Positions 46,489 through 58,450 of a DNA stretch of 64,000 bases are shown in pieces; position 1 is the first letter of the stretch; each line of letters starts with the position of its first letter. The DNA lies in NCBI RefSeq assembly GCF_024166365.1, contig NC_064842.1, positions 21,671,001 through 21,735,000 of the forward strand. The letters run 5' to 3'. This DNA comes from Elephas maximus indicus (Eukaryota; Chordata; Mammalia; Proboscidea; Elephantidae). Made by a program: the position numbers and the translations under genes. The notes below the pieces were generated by a model, which was not told the DNA's origin, did not search any database, and worked only from the letters and a program-made list of their open reading frames with translations.

Positions 46489-46812
46489 TTAAAAATGCTT
46501 TATTTTGTTGTTGTTGAGAATATACACAGTAGAACGTATACCAGTTCAACAATTTCTATATGTACAATTCATTGTGACATTGATTACATTCTTCATTTGT
46601 GCAGCCATTCTCACCCTTCTTTTCTGAATTGTTCCTTCCCCGTTAACATAAACTCACTGCCCCCTAAGTTTCCTGTCTAACCTGTCTAGTTGCTGTTGTC
46701 AGTTTGATCCTATATAGATGGTTCTTAAACGAGCACAGTGCTGAACACAACATACAAGAGCACGTGTCTAGTGCTTCTATCTCCTAGTTTGTTGTATAGT
46801 GCCTGGGGTTAT
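46489..46812 (-). mobile_element. Antisense LINE 3' end inserted in the old L1
   Basis: A T-rich start (reversed poly-A) with GCTTTATTTTGTTGTTGTTG is followed by 300 bases different from the host L1. ATGCATAGTGTATTTTT (46472-46488) and ATGCTTAGTGTACTTTT (46813-46829) flank it as a target duplication with two mismatches. Confidence 0.7.
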
Positions 46813-47332
46813 ATGCTTAGTGTACTTTTATTAAAAGGAAACAAAACCTGCCAAATTGCTTTCAAAATTATATCATTTTACACATCGTCTTGTATCATCT
46901 AATGTTGATTGTATCATTTACACACCCACTGTCAATGTATGAGACTTCCAGTTTCTCCACATCCTTGCCAACACTTGATATGGTTTATTTTTTAAATTAA
47001 GTGTGTAGTTGTGTCTCATTGTGGTTTTAGTTTGGATTTGCCTAATGACTTATGATGTTGAACATATGTTCGTGTGGTTATTGACCATTCGTGTATCTCC
47101 TATTGTGAAGTGTCTGTTCATATCTCTTGCACATATTTTGTTGAGTTGCTTGTGTTGTTGATTTGTAAGAGTTGTTTACATATTTAAATACAAGTATTTT
47201 GTCAGCTATATAAATTGGGAATATTTTCTCCAAATCTGTGGTTTATTTTCTTAGTAATGTCTTTGGTAGCACAGATTTTTCAGTTTTGTTGATGTCCAAT
47301 TTATCATTTGTTTTCTTTTATGGTTGATGCTT

Positions 47333-47358
47333 TTGTGTGTGTGTGTGTGTGTGTGTGT
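47333..47358 (+). repeat. (TG)n microsatellite
   Basis: About 12 TG units inside the L1 fragment. Confidence 0.9.
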
Positions 47359-48559
47359 TCTAAGTTATCTTTGACAACCCTAAAGGTCCAAAGATTATCT
47401 TCAGTGTTTACTTCTATAACTTGTAGAGATAGAGGCCAAGGTCCTTTTTTTTTTTTCCATATTGCGCTTCAGTTGTTCTAGCACCATTTGGGGAAAGGGC
47501 TATCTACTCACTGCTGAATTTTTGTGGGACTGCTATTAAAACTTAATTGACCATATTTGGGTTGATCTGTTCCTGGGCTCTCTATTCTGTTACATTGATC
47601 TACATGCTATCCTGTGCCAATACCATGTTGTCTTGATCACTGGAGTTTTATAGTAAGTCTTGAAATTATGTAGTCTAAGCTCACATAGTCAATATTCCTC
47701 ATCTTCAAAATTGTTTTGTCTATTTTAGGTCGTTTTCATTTTATGTACATTTTAGAATTAGTTTGTCAATTTCTACAAAAAGTGCAGAAGTCTAGTGGAA
47801 TTTTGATTGGTATTGTATTGAATCTATAGATCAGTACAGGGAGAATTGATATCTTAACAATATAGACTCTCCAGTGTCTGAGCATAGTATATTCTCCATT
47901 GATTTCAATCTTCTTTATTGTTTTCTCAGCAATGTTATGTAGTTTTCAATGTATAGGTATTACATATATCTTATTAGATTTATTCTAAATCATGTTTTAA
48001 TATAATACTATATATTGTATTTTAATTTCATTTGCCAATTGTTCATTGGTTCCATGTAAAAATGCAATTCATTTTTAAATGTAGTTCTTGTGTCTTGCTA
48101 AATTTACTTATTAGTTGCAGTAGTTTTTTGTAGATTCCTTAGAATTTTCTACATAGACTACATTGTATATTCTGCAGATAAAGATAGTTTTACTTCTTTA
48201 TCTCCAGTATGTAATTGTTTCTGTTTCTTTTCTTGCCTATTTCATCGGCCAGAAATTTCTACAACAATGTTGAATTAAAATGATAGGAACAAACATCCTT
48301 TCCTTGTTCCCACTCTTAGAAAGACAGTGTTCAGTCTTTCACCACTAAGAGTGATATTAGTCCTATAGGTGGCCTTTGTCAGGTTAGGGAGGTCTTCTCC
48401 TATTGTTAGTATGCTGAGAGTTTCTAATGATGGATGAGTGTTTAATTTGAGCAAATGCTTTTTCCACATCTATTCAGGTTTTCTTCTAATTCTGTGTCCT
48501 AGTCAGTGTTTTCTAGAGAAACAGAACCAGTGAGAAGTGTAGCTAGATGTGTATATAAA

Positions 48560-48728
48560 ACAAACAAAAAAACAAACCCCTTGTCATCAAGTTGATTCTG
48601 ACTCATAGTGACCCTATAAGACAGAGTAGAACCCTGCCCCATAGAATTTCTGAGAAGCGGCTGATAGATTTGAAATGCCTATCTTTTGGTTAGCAGTCGA
48701 GTTCTTAATCTCTACACTACCAGGCCTC
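48560..48728 (-). mobile_element. AfroSINE, antisense
   Basis: Reverse tail CCCTTGTCATCAAGTTG, body CAGAGTAGAACCCTGCCCC, reversed head CTCTACACTACCAGGCCTCC. Confidence 0.9.
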
Positions 48729-48902
48729 CAGATGTGTGTGTGTGCATATAGATAGATAGGTAGAGATTTATTGCAAGGGATTGGCTCATGCAGTTGTAGG
48801 GACTGGAAAGTCCAAAATCTGTGGGTTGAGTGGCAGGCTGGAGACTTCCACAGAATTGATCCCAAGATCCATAGGCCAGGTGACTGTAAGAGTGTAGAGT
48901 AG

Positions 48903-49936
48903 TTGTTGTTGTTGTTGTTAGGTGCTGTCGAGTTGGTTCCAACTCATAGCAACCCTATGCACAACAGAACGAAACACTGCCTGGTCCTGTGCCATCCTTA
49001 GAATCGTTGTTATGCTTGAGCCCATTGTTGCAGCCACTGTGTCAGTCCACCTTGTTGAGGGTCTCCCTCTTTTCTGCTGACCCTGTACTTTGCCAAGCAT
49101 GATGTCCTTCTCCAGGGACTGATCCCTCCTAGCAACATGTCCAAAGTATGTAAGATGCAGTCTCACCATCCTTGCTTCTAAGGGGCATTCTGGTTATACT
49201 TCTTCTAAGACAGATTTGTTAGTTCTTTTGACAGTCCATGGTATATTCAATATTCTTCGTCAACACCACACTTCAAAGGCGTCAGTTCTTCTTTGGTCTT
49301 CCTTATTCATTATCCAGCTTTCACATACATATGATGCGATTGAAAATAACCATGGCTTGGGTCAGGTGGACCTTAGTCTTCAAGGTGACATCTTTGCTCT
49401 TCGACACTTCAAAGAGGTCCTTTGCAGCAGATTTACCCAGTGCAATGTGTCTCTTGATTTCTTGACTGCTGCTTCCATGGCTGTTGATTGTGGATCCAAG
49501 TAAAATGAAATCCTTGACAGCTTCAATCTTTTCTCTGTTTATCATGATGATGTTGCTCATTGGTCCAGTTATGAGGATTTTTGTTTTCTTTATGTTGAGG
49601 TGCAGTCCATACTGAAGGCTGTGGTCTTTGATCTTCATTAGTAAGTGCTTCAAGTCCTTTTCACTTTCAGCAAGCAAGGTTGTGTCATCCGCATAAAGCA
49701 GATTGTTAATGAGTCTTCCTCCAATCCTGATGCCCCGTTCTTCTTCCTATAGTCCAGCTTCTCGTATTATTTGCTCAGCATACAGATTGAATAGGTATGG
49801 TGAAAGAATACGACCCTGATGCACACCTTTCCTGACTTTAAACCAATCAGTATCCCCTTGTTCTGTCTGAACAACTGCCTCTTGATCTATGTAAAGGTTC
49901 CTCATGAGCACAATTAAGTGTTCTGGAATTCCCATT
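48903..49936 (-). mobile_element. RTE LINE, antisense, 5'-truncated, exact target duplication
   Basis: The left end is (GTT)n then AGGTGCTGTCGAGTTGGTTC, the reversed 3' tail. On the minus strand, RT motif B (VRKGVHQGRILSPYLFNLYA) lies near 49780-49850, the YADD active site near 49685-49700 (LLYADDTTLLAE), and the C-terminal RRDQSLEKDIMLGKV at about 49075-49130. The frame is broken into at least three pieces, so it cannot make a protein. The flanking 11-base repeat GTGTAGAGTAG (48892-48902, 49937-49947) is exact. Confidence 0.93.
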
Positions 49937-50164
49937 GTGTAGAGTAGAAAGAGAGAGAATTCTGCCAAAATATTTATAGTCTGGAGGAGACCACAACCTG
50001 AGGAAACTCCTCTTTGAACTGATTGATTGATTACATTGCATTAGATGACATTGTGGAAAATGATTACATTATATTGCATCATATTATATTTGTGGAACAG
50101 CAACTAATCTAGTGTTTGACCAAACCACTCTGAACCATAGCCTAGACAAGTTGACACATGAAAT

Positions 50165-51715
50165 GTGATGAATTGCATTGATTGATTTTTGAATATCAAC
50201 CCAACCTTGCTTTCTAGTGATAACTCCCACTTGGTCATGATATTTTATCCTCCTTATATTCGACAGCACTGGGTTGGGTTGTTTTTGTATATATTACTAG
50301 ATTCAATTTGCTAGAGTTTTGTTAAAGATTGTCATGTCTATGTGAGAGATGTTGGTCAGTGGTTTTCTTTCAATGTCTCTGTCTGGTTTTGATATCAGAG
50401 TAATGTCATTCTCATAAAAAATGAGTTGAGAAATGTTACATTCTCTTTGATTTTCTAAAAAAGTTTGTGTAAAACAGATATTATTTCTTCCTTAAGAACT
50501 CGAGAAAATTTACCAGTGAAGTTCTCTGGGCCAGATTGTATTTAGAGGATGTCTGATTAGGACTTAGACTTTTTTAAATATATATAGGACTACTCAGATT
50601 TTCTGTTTCTTTTTGTATCCATTTTAGTAATTTTTGTCAAAAAATTTGATCATTTCATCTAAGTTGTTAAATTTATTGGCATAAAGTTGGCCATAATATT
50701 CCCTTGTTGTCCTTTGAATATCTGTAGGATTTGCAATGATATTCCCACTTTCATTGCTGATATTGATCATTTCTCTTCTCTGTCTTTTTTGACAAGTCTA
50801 ACAGGAAGTTTATCAAAGATAATGATCTTTCCAAGACACAGCTTTTGGTTTCATTGGTTCCCAGTTTTTAAAAATCTGCTTTCTAGTTCATTGATATTTC
50901 CTTTTACTTTCATTACTTTCTTCTTTTTATTTTCCTTGGTTTAATTCTCTCCTTTTTTTAAGGTGAAGGTATAGGTCATTGATTTTAGACCTCTCTTCTA
51001 AGCCTTTAAAGCTATATAACATTGTCTCTAAACATTACTTTAGCCACATCCCTCAGGTTTTGATGTTTGTGTTTTTATTTGTGTCCACTTGAAATTATTT
51101 TCTACTTTTTCTTGTCCCATAGATTATTTAGGATACATTGTTTAGTTTCCAAATATTTGGTCATTTTCTAGATATCTTTTTGTTATTCGTTTCTAATTTG
51201 ATTTTGTTTTGCTCAGAGAACATACTTGAAATAATTTCAGACTTTTTAAATTTGATGAGACTTGTGTTTTGGCCCAACATATGGTCTGTCCTGAAGAATA
51301 TTCCATGTGTACTTGAAAAGAGGAACTATTCTGTGGTTATTGAGTGTGAAATTTTATATACACCTATTAGCCAGGTTGGTTACTGGTTGATTAGAAGACT
51401 TGACTGATCAAATGCCTTATATTCTTGCTGACTTTCCATTTCATTGTCCTATCAATTACTGACAAAGGAGTGTGAAATATCCAGCTACACTTGAGCATTT
51501 TTTACTATTTTTCCTTTCAGTTCCGTCAGTTTTACTTCATGCGTTTTGATGCTGCGTTCTTAAATGCGTACATGTTTAGAACTGTTACCTCCTCTTGAAG
51601 AATCAACCCTTTAATCATATTAAAATATCCCCCTTTATGTCTGATAATATTCCCTGTTCTAAAGTTTAGTGTGTCCTATCCTAATATAACCAGTCTAGCT
51701 TGCTTATTCTCACGA
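50165..51715 (-). mobile_element. Old L1 LINE, antisense, right half
   Basis: Continues the element of 46010-48496: GCATTGATTGATTTTTGAAT, GTCAGTGGTTTTCTTTCAAT, GCCATAATATTCCCTTGTTG, CTTTCATTGCTGATATTGAT. No intact frame. Confidence 0.85.
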
Positions 51716-52409
51716 ACTTTTCATCAGAGACAAGAGAAGATAGAAGACCAAAAAAAAAAAAAAAGTCCTCTTCAAAGGTTGAAAGGAGAAAAAACTGACT
51801 CCCTATTATTGTATACTCAATAAAGAAATTTTTTTAAAGTGGAAGTGAATTAAAAAACTTTACGGATGAACAAAAGCTGACAGAATTTGTCAGTATTGTA
51901 AGACTCATCTTATTTGTTTTTCTTCTCTAAGAGATCAAAATCCTATGCTGCCTGTAGTCTAATGTCTGTAGGATAAATTTCATAGATTTTGACTAGTATC
52001 CTAACTGCTTACAGTATGAGGGCTAGTCTGGCTTAATTAATTCATCTAATGCCATCAAAAGAGGCAGCCTTAGGTGTTTAATTTTAGCAGAGTTTATCTT
52101 ATTCCACTTATTCTGCTTTACATAAAAAAAAAATACATACTACTTCTTAATTCATTGAACGTCTTATTAACATTTCTTCATATCCTTAAAAGTTTCCATT
52201 CAGAAGCTGTTTATTTCCATCATATGAACAGTCTGTAGTTTACTCATTTATTTCTTTATTATTGCACATTTAGGTTGTTTTGTTAGTATAAATATTGTGC
52301 CTAGGAAACCTCTTTTATGTCATCTTTTTGTGCCTCTGATGCTTTATACTTACATCTAGTATAGTAATTCTCTCATTGCTTTATAATTTTCTTTCATGCA
52401 CTTCTTTGT
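51716..52409. other. Intronic stretch with old L1 remains, no gene
   Basis: A 15-base A tract at about 51752 and AT-rich text; nothing else recognised. Confidence 0.4.
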
Positions 52410-52418
52410 GAGAGGAAC

Positions 52419-52582
52419 CAAAACCAAAACTCATTGCCATCAAGTTGATTCTGACTGATAGCGACTCTATAGGACAGAATAGAATTGCGCCATAGGGTTT
52501 CGAAGGAGTGGCTGGTGGCTTCAAACTGCTCACCTTTGGTTTAGCAGCTGAGCTCTTAACTACTGTGCTACCAGGGCTCCAC
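52419..52582 (-). mobile_element. AfroSINE, antisense, target duplication exact
   Basis: Reverse tail CTCATTGCCATCAAGTTG and reversed head TACTGTGCTACCAGGGCTCC. GAGAGGAAC flanks it at 52410-52418 and 52583-52591. Confidence 0.95.
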
Positions 52583-53439
52583 GAGAGGAACAGTGTCTTA
52601 CAATTCTTTATATCTGCTCCAGTGCCTAGCAGTCCGTAGAACTCAATAGACAGTCAATTTTCCATGAATAAATGGGGCTTGGTATTCCTTGAGAGGTGAT
52701 CAGAATATTAATTATTCAGAACAAAAATTTTTATTTCTGAATGCTTGGTCCTTTTCAAGAAGCACCTACTACCTTATTGGATCCTCTCATCACTGGGAAA
52801 TCAGTAAATTTGCTATCAATCCTGCCATAGGAGAGCTGAAACTGGGATTCAGAGAATGGAAGAATGGAAGGACAAGCTGCTGGTGACCGACAGTGACAGA
52901 ACAGGCTCTCCATCATCTGGCTCCCGTCCCTGTGTCTTTTCTGGTAGGTCGCTCTGAATTCTCTGAGCCAAGTCAGCCACCAAGAGGTCTTCTGAATTTC
53001 TGAGCCCCTGTGCTGCTTGTTCTTCTCCAAATAACACCAGGACACAGCGGACTCCTGAAGGCCATCCTAAGATAAAGCTTTCCTCTGGGAATATGGGGTT
53101 AGGGGTCAGAGCTTTCTCGAGAGCCCATCAGTGGTGATTAGTGGAAACACCCTGGCTGCCCTTGACTATCTCCAGACCCACTCTTTTCTGTCATGTTCCA
53201 TTTGGCAGAGTGCCTGGTTTTAATGGCATTCCACAAGGGATGTTTTACAAGTATATGCTTTGAAAAGTGCTTTAGAGAATGTATTCTTAATGTAGAGCTT
53301 TAGCATAGTGAATGTCCCCAGACCTCACCAGCTGTGGATACCAATAAGGGCATCTTTACATTTAAACCTGAATATCAAGAGCTCTATTCTGTCCACCTGT
53401 TTAACAGGAAGAACTCAGACTCCATTTCAACACTGTCCA
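52583..53439. other. Intronic stretch, no gene
   Basis: Two overlapping minus frames and a plus frame at 52689-53045 lack splice support. No repeat recognised. Confidence 0.4.
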
Positions 53440-53740
53440 TGTCTTGTTAGTATTCCTAGCAGCTCATGCACAGCCACACCCCTCAGTCAGTGGAGGCTTC
53501 CATGTTGCTATGATGCTGAACAGGTTTTAGTGGAGCTTCCAGACTAAGACAGACTAGCAAGAAAGGTCTGGTGATCTAGTTCCAAAAATCAGCTAATGAA
53601 AACCGTATGGATCACAATAGTCTGATCCATAACCAACCATGGGGGATGGCACAGGACCGGGCAGCATTTTGTTCCATTGTGCATGGGGTCACCATGAATT
53701 GGGGGGCCGACCCGACAGCAGCTAACAGCAACAACATGTG
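53440..53740 (+). mobile_element. SINE with RTE-like tail, sense, head missing
   Basis: GTGGAGGCTTCCATGTTGCT, TTAGTGGAGCTTCCAGACTA, AATGAAAACCGTATGGATCAC, then GGCACAGGACCGGGCAGCAT, AGGGCTC-type and ...GACAGCAGCTAACAGCAACAA. It carries the body of the copy at 56814-57115, followed by the full RTE-like tail. Confidence 0.75.
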
Positions 53741-54756
53741 TTTTCACAGATGATCCCAAGGTTGCATTCGTACCACTGTCTCTTTGCTACAGGCTCTTCT
53801 TCACGTTCCACCTGGGCCACCACTCATACCAGCACCACTCTTTGCATGGACTAAACTTGATGGCCTTGTGTTTTGGCTTACCCTGCCGCTTGCCATGCTC
53901 TCAGCTACCAGTTAATGCAGTGCTTGCACTTTTGCTCAGCCTGGGCTGTGCTTCATACTAGGCTGCTTGAAGTCCACCCCCACTGCCAAGCCCCTCACCT
54001 CTGAGCTGCTGTGATTCCTCTCCAGGATACCATTCTCCAGGATGCTTTTGCCCCAATTGTGGGTACAACTCAGTATTCCAGGAGTATTTTGGTGGGTAAT
54101 ATACTTGCCCAAAGTTATCGGGGGAATTATTCTTCTGCTATACTCCTTCTTTTGGAGTGGTCCAGTAAGATGTAGCTAGGTTCAAATATTTTTCAGAATA
54201 TAGGAAGGCAGCTTTATTTATTTTACACATATCAGCCTCTCTCCAAGAGGGGCGCCATATTAATATGACCCAGCTAACAACCACCATGCACTACCTAGGA
54301 CCACCACTTCCTGCTGACTCTGACTACAATGTCTTTCTTAAGGACCGTTCACTTCCTTTTTAGAGTTTTTCTTCTTTTGCCTCTCCCACACCCACCTTGT
54401 CACATTTTCATACGTGCCTATATATGCGTGGACCCAAGAGTGGACTGGTTTGCATTATTTTCCTATTTCAGCCTCTATGCCAATCAATGGAAGGAAATGA
54501 ATCTGGATAGAGGAGATCAGGAGAGATAGCAGAAGTATATGCACTGCAGTTTTTGTCTTGCCTTCATCTCTGTTAGACTATAATATTGTAAAGGAAATAT
54601 CACCTGTAGTACTAGCCATTGATGGAAGTGTTTTCAGCTCCTAAAAGGCAGGCCTTCCCTGTATATAATAAGATATCCTTTTAAGAGGCATCTCTTTTTG
54701 ATGATCATAGAGTATCAGGAATAGAAAGTATCTTTAAGTTTAATTAATCTTGCTAT
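53741..54756. other. Intronic stretch, no gene
   Basis: Moderately GC-rich. Repeat-like text at 53750-54300 could not be named. Confidence 0.35.
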
Positions 54757-54913
54757 GGAAACCCTGGTGGCGTAGTGGTTAAGTGCTATGGCTGCTAACC
54801 AAGAGGTCGGCGCAGTTCAAATCTGCCAGGTGCTCCTTGGAAACTCTATTGGACAGTTCTACTCTGTCCTATAGGGTCGCTGTAAGTTGGAATCAACTTG
54901 ACGGCAGTGGGTT
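54757..54913 (+). mobile_element. AfroSINE, sense
   Basis: Head GAAACCCTGGTGGCGTAGTG, tail CTTGACGGCAGTGGG. TAATCTTGCTATG (54744-54756) and TAATCTTGTTATG (54914-54926) flank it, a target duplication with one mismatch. Confidence 0.95.
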
Positions 54914-55956
54914 TAATCTTGTTATGAGCTCTTCTTTATTCTGGGCTGGAATATAGTAGTCCGGGAAAGAATGGTTGTATTGTCTTTTCCACGTGCCAGC
55001 TTTTCAAATACTTGAAGACAGCCCTCATGGCCCCCAAGTTTCTCTTCTCCTCACTAAACAGCCCATAAAGGGCATGTTTAGAGTTCTTTGTTGTTTTGTT
55101 TACTCTCTGCTGCTGATACTCCAATGAACTTTCTTGGGTAGGATACCTTAGAGAACAAGGATAGGCAATCTGCATCACAGGTTGTGTTGGAAAATTATTT
55201 GCTATTTACATTTGACCTCAATGTAGAGTTTCACTTGTTGCTTTCTTGCTCTTTGTTTTCTTCCTCCTTCATCCTTTTTTTTTTTGTGTGTGTGTGTGCT
55301 TTCCTATCTGTTTCTTGGACTTAAAGGTGGGTCTTCCTCTTCTTTGATACCCATGGAAAATGCCTGGCCTCTCACTGCTTAGGACTCTAGCTTTTTAATT
55401 CAATATTCATATCTTGAACAACTATTTTTGCTGGATATGGTGTTAGTCACAAAGGACACAAGAATAATAGAGAAAACACACAGAATGAGCCTTCTCAGAG
55501 CTCATAAATTATGAGACACTCTGCATATAGTGTATACATAAAAATACTATACATAATGCAGTGCATTGAGTGTAGTAATGGAATGAAGCACAGACCACAG
55601 AAGTACTGTAGAGGAGATGGTAACCAATATGGGGGAGGCAGAGAAGACTTTACAGAGAAGGTGATTTCAGGTTTGGGTTTTGAAAGCTGATCAGTAATGT
55701 GTCTTATGGATGCAGTGTGAACTATGTGATCTATTATGGAACAACGATATTTATGGATATAAATGAAAGATGAGGGGCAGGAATAGTGATAATACTACAG
55801 AGAAAGGAAGGAGCCGGATGCTGATGTATGCCTTGCTTTCACTAAAGGATCGTAACAGAGGAATAACCTAACCATGGTATGGATTTGGAAGAAAGCTCTT
55901 GTGATGATGTGGAGGGTGGAGGTAGAGGAAAATGATGGAGAGACCACTTGGGACTT
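54914..55956. other. Intronic stretch with old repeat
   Basis: Positions 55430-55690 read like an ancient L2-type element (CTGGATATGGTGTTAGTCAC, AAGACTTTACAGAGAAGGTG). A T/TG tract is near 55280. No gene. Confidence 0.4.
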
Positions 55957-55971
55957 GATGGCAATATTTTA

Positions 55972-56702
55972 TTTTAATTTATTGTGCTTTAAATGAAAGA
56001 TTACAAATCAAGTCAGTCTCTCATAGAAAAATTTATATACACCTTTCTATTTTTTATGTACTCCTAGCTACTCTCCCCCTAATGAGACAGCACACATCTC
56101 CTCTCCACCCTGTATTCCCCGTGTACATTCAACCAGCTCCTGTCCCCTCTGTCTTCTCATCTCGCCTCCAGACAGCAGCCGTCCACATAATCTCATGTGT
56201 CTACTTGAACCAAGAAGCTCACTCTTCCTCAGCATCGTTTTCTGCCTTAGAGTCCAGTCCAATCCCTGTCTGAAGAGTTGGCTTCAGGAATGGTTCCAGT
56301 CGTGGGCTAACAAAGGATCCAGGGACCATGACCTCCAGGATCCTTCTAGTCTCAGTCAGACCATTAAGTCTGGGCTGTTTACGAGAGTTTGAGGTCTGCA
56401 TCCCACTGTTCTCCTGCTCCATCAGGGATTAGCCGCTGTGTTCCCTGTCAGGGCAATTGGTGGTAGCCGGGCACCACCTAGTTCTTCTGGTCCCAGGCTG
56501 ATGAAGTCTGTGGTTTATGTGGCCCTTTCTGTCTCTTGGGCTCATCTTTACCTTATGTCTTTGGAGTTCTTCATTCTCCTTTGCTCCAGGTGGGTTGAGA
56601 CCAATTGATGCATCTTAAATGGCCATTTGCTGGCATTTAAGACCCCAGACGCCACTCACCAAAGTGGGATGCAGAATATTTTCTTAATACATTTTGTTAT
56701 TC
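55972..56702 (-). mobile_element. L1 3' UTR, antisense, exact 15-bp target duplication
   Basis: The 731-bp insertion opens with TTTAATTTATTGTGCTTTAA (reversed end of the family at 23407-24269) and carries TTTAAGACCCCAGACGCCAC near its right end. GATGGCAATATTTTA occurs exactly at 55957-55971 and 56703-56717. It contains the short open frames at 56068-56422, which are UTR sequence with no gene. Confidence 0.9.
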
Positions 56703-56813
56703 GATGGCAATATTTTAGATAAGTGAAAACGAGGAGCTAAATTAGAATCATAGTAGTGAAAATTGAGAGAAAGAGACAGAATTGGAGAATTTTTCAGAAG
56801 TAATTTTAGAGGT

Positions 56814-57115
56814 GGGGGGCAGAGGCGGAGCTCAGTGATAGAATTTTTGCCTTCCGTGTGAGAGACCCTGGTTTGATTCCTGGCCAGTTCACCTCATGCA
56901 CGACCACTGCCCATCTGTCAGTGTTGGCCTACGTGTTGCTGTGGTGCTGAACAAGTTTCAGCAGAGTTTCCGGACTAAGATGAACCAGGAAGAAGAGCCT
57001 GGCAATTGGCTTCCAAAAATCAGCCAGTGAAAACTCTGTGGATCACAACAGCCTGATTCTGTTTTGTATGGGATTGCCTTGAGTCCCAATTAGACAGTAG
57101 CAAACGATTTTGGAA
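56814..57115 (+). mobile_element. SINE with tRNA-Gly-like head
   Basis: The head reads GGAGCTCAGTGATAGAATTT (box A) and CCCTGGTTTGATTCCTGG (box B), as in tRNA-Gly. It is followed by a body CACTGCCCATCTGTCAGTG...TCAGCCAGTGAAAACTCTG and a tail GATTGCCTTGAGTCCCAATT related to the RTE end. Confidence 0.75.
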
Positions 57116-58289
57116 GGGTGATGATTGATCAAATATGGGACAGGGGAGTAATCCAGGTCCTGGGAGGGTGGTGGCACCACCAGCTGAGCATAGAAAATAG
57201 AAGAAGAGGTGCAGGTTTACAGGATGGTGATGAATTCTGTCTTATAGGTGCCTACTTTAAGGGGTCTATATAGGGATCCAGGCAGAGAGGGCCAGTGTCA
57301 GTTGAAGGAGGGATTGAGACTTGTTTCTCTCATTGATTTCTTAGCTCAGACTTACTTTCCTGAAGGTGCTAATTCTAGAAAAGTGTCTCCTTGGAATTAA
57401 TGGTGTAATGCTTAAAGAATAAAGCTATTATCACATGGGTTAACAGTCCATTTGGTGCTGTGTTTATTTGTGTTCAAAACTCAACAGATTTACGGGTAAT
57501 TACATTCCACAGGATTATTGTCTTGGGAAATGGAATGTTCCTCAGTTAGTTGAAACTCATTTAAAAAAAAAAAAAAAAAACACTCAGTTTCTCTAGTTGC
57601 CCATTTCAAGTTCTGACTATTTTATGGGGGTGTTTCTTAGCACTTTGATACAATACCAGCATGTATTAGCTCAGTAAATCCTTTTAACGCACACAAACAA
57701 CCTTATATTTTCTTCCCTTCAAGTTCCCGGGAAGATTATAGACATCCTTGCTGGCATCCTAATTACAAGAGCTAATCTATGGGTTTTCGTGACAGTCCTT
57801 CAAGCATATACTTTGCAATTTTATTTTTACCTTTGGAGAGAAAGTGCAGAATGGCTTTATCTTTATCTTTTTTAATAGACTCCAGGCTTTGTCATAGAAC
57901 AAACCTATACTCTTTTTTGACAATACTGGAAATACAGGTTTTTCTTTTTTTTTTTCTAACAGCAGTAATATTACAGCTAGCCTACGTAACATAGATCTAT
58001 GTTTACATTCTTTATACATATAAAATTCTTTGTATGTGGTCCCATTATCTTCATCATCTGTGTAAAGGAATAAATGTCATTTTGAATTTGAACCAAAATG
58101 GAGTGGTTGCATTTTACTCAAGGCTTTATTGTAACTTTGTATTGAAATGGGGCCTGGGCTATAGTTTATTTTGTTTTCCCAATTCTATTTCTGTCTACTT
58201 ACTTATTTTCAACTCCTTTACCATTTTTGGTTATTTTAAACCCAGAAGAATGATATCTTACTCTTTAAATCTAGACTTGGGAATTCAGA
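57116..58289. other. Intronic stretch, mostly unique
   Basis: An 18-base A tract at about 57564. The 80-99-codon frames on both strands at 57777-58333 have no splice or domain support. Confidence 0.4.
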
Positions 58290-58358
58290 CAAACCCCAAA
58301 AAACCAAACCCGTTGCTGTCGAGTCGATTCTGACTTGTAGCGACCCTACAGGAAAATA
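58290..58358 (-). mobile_element. AfroSINE tail fragment, antisense
   Basis: AACCCGTTGCTGTCGAGTCG then TTCTGACTTGTAGCGACCCT; the head is missing. Confidence 0.85.
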
Positions 58359-58450
58359 CTGCTAATCCAAGTATCCTTTGGAGGTTCTTATTAAGTATCC
58401 TAGTACTCTTGAATGCTATCATGTAATTTTAGACCTACATTTTAGCTTAT

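Larger units (their letters stand above)
46010..48496 (-). mobile_element. Old L1 LINE, antisense, left half
   Basis: Old L1 3' text (GGTAACCACTGATCTGGTTT, AATAAAGCTGCTATGGGTAT) leads into reversed ORF2 sequence (TTGCTTTCAAAATTATATC, TGGTTTATTTTCTTAGTAATG, and TTTTGATTGGTATTGTATTG). It continues at 50165 after an insertion block. All frames are broken. Confidence 0.8.
48497..50162 (+). repeat. LTR/MER-like repeat split by an AfroSINE and an RTE
   Basis: The outer repeat is visible as three pieces: 48497-48559 (TGTCCTAGTCAGTGTTTTCT, then AGAGAAACAGAACC), 48729-48902 (TTATTGCAAGGGATTGGCTC, AAGTCCAAAATCTGTGGG) and 49937-50162 (AGAGAGAATTCTGCC, ending AGTTGACACATGAAATGTGA). These motifs and their order are typical of one widespread mammalian repeat that I cannot name safely. 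It interrupts the old L1, which resumes in register after it. Confidence 0.7.
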
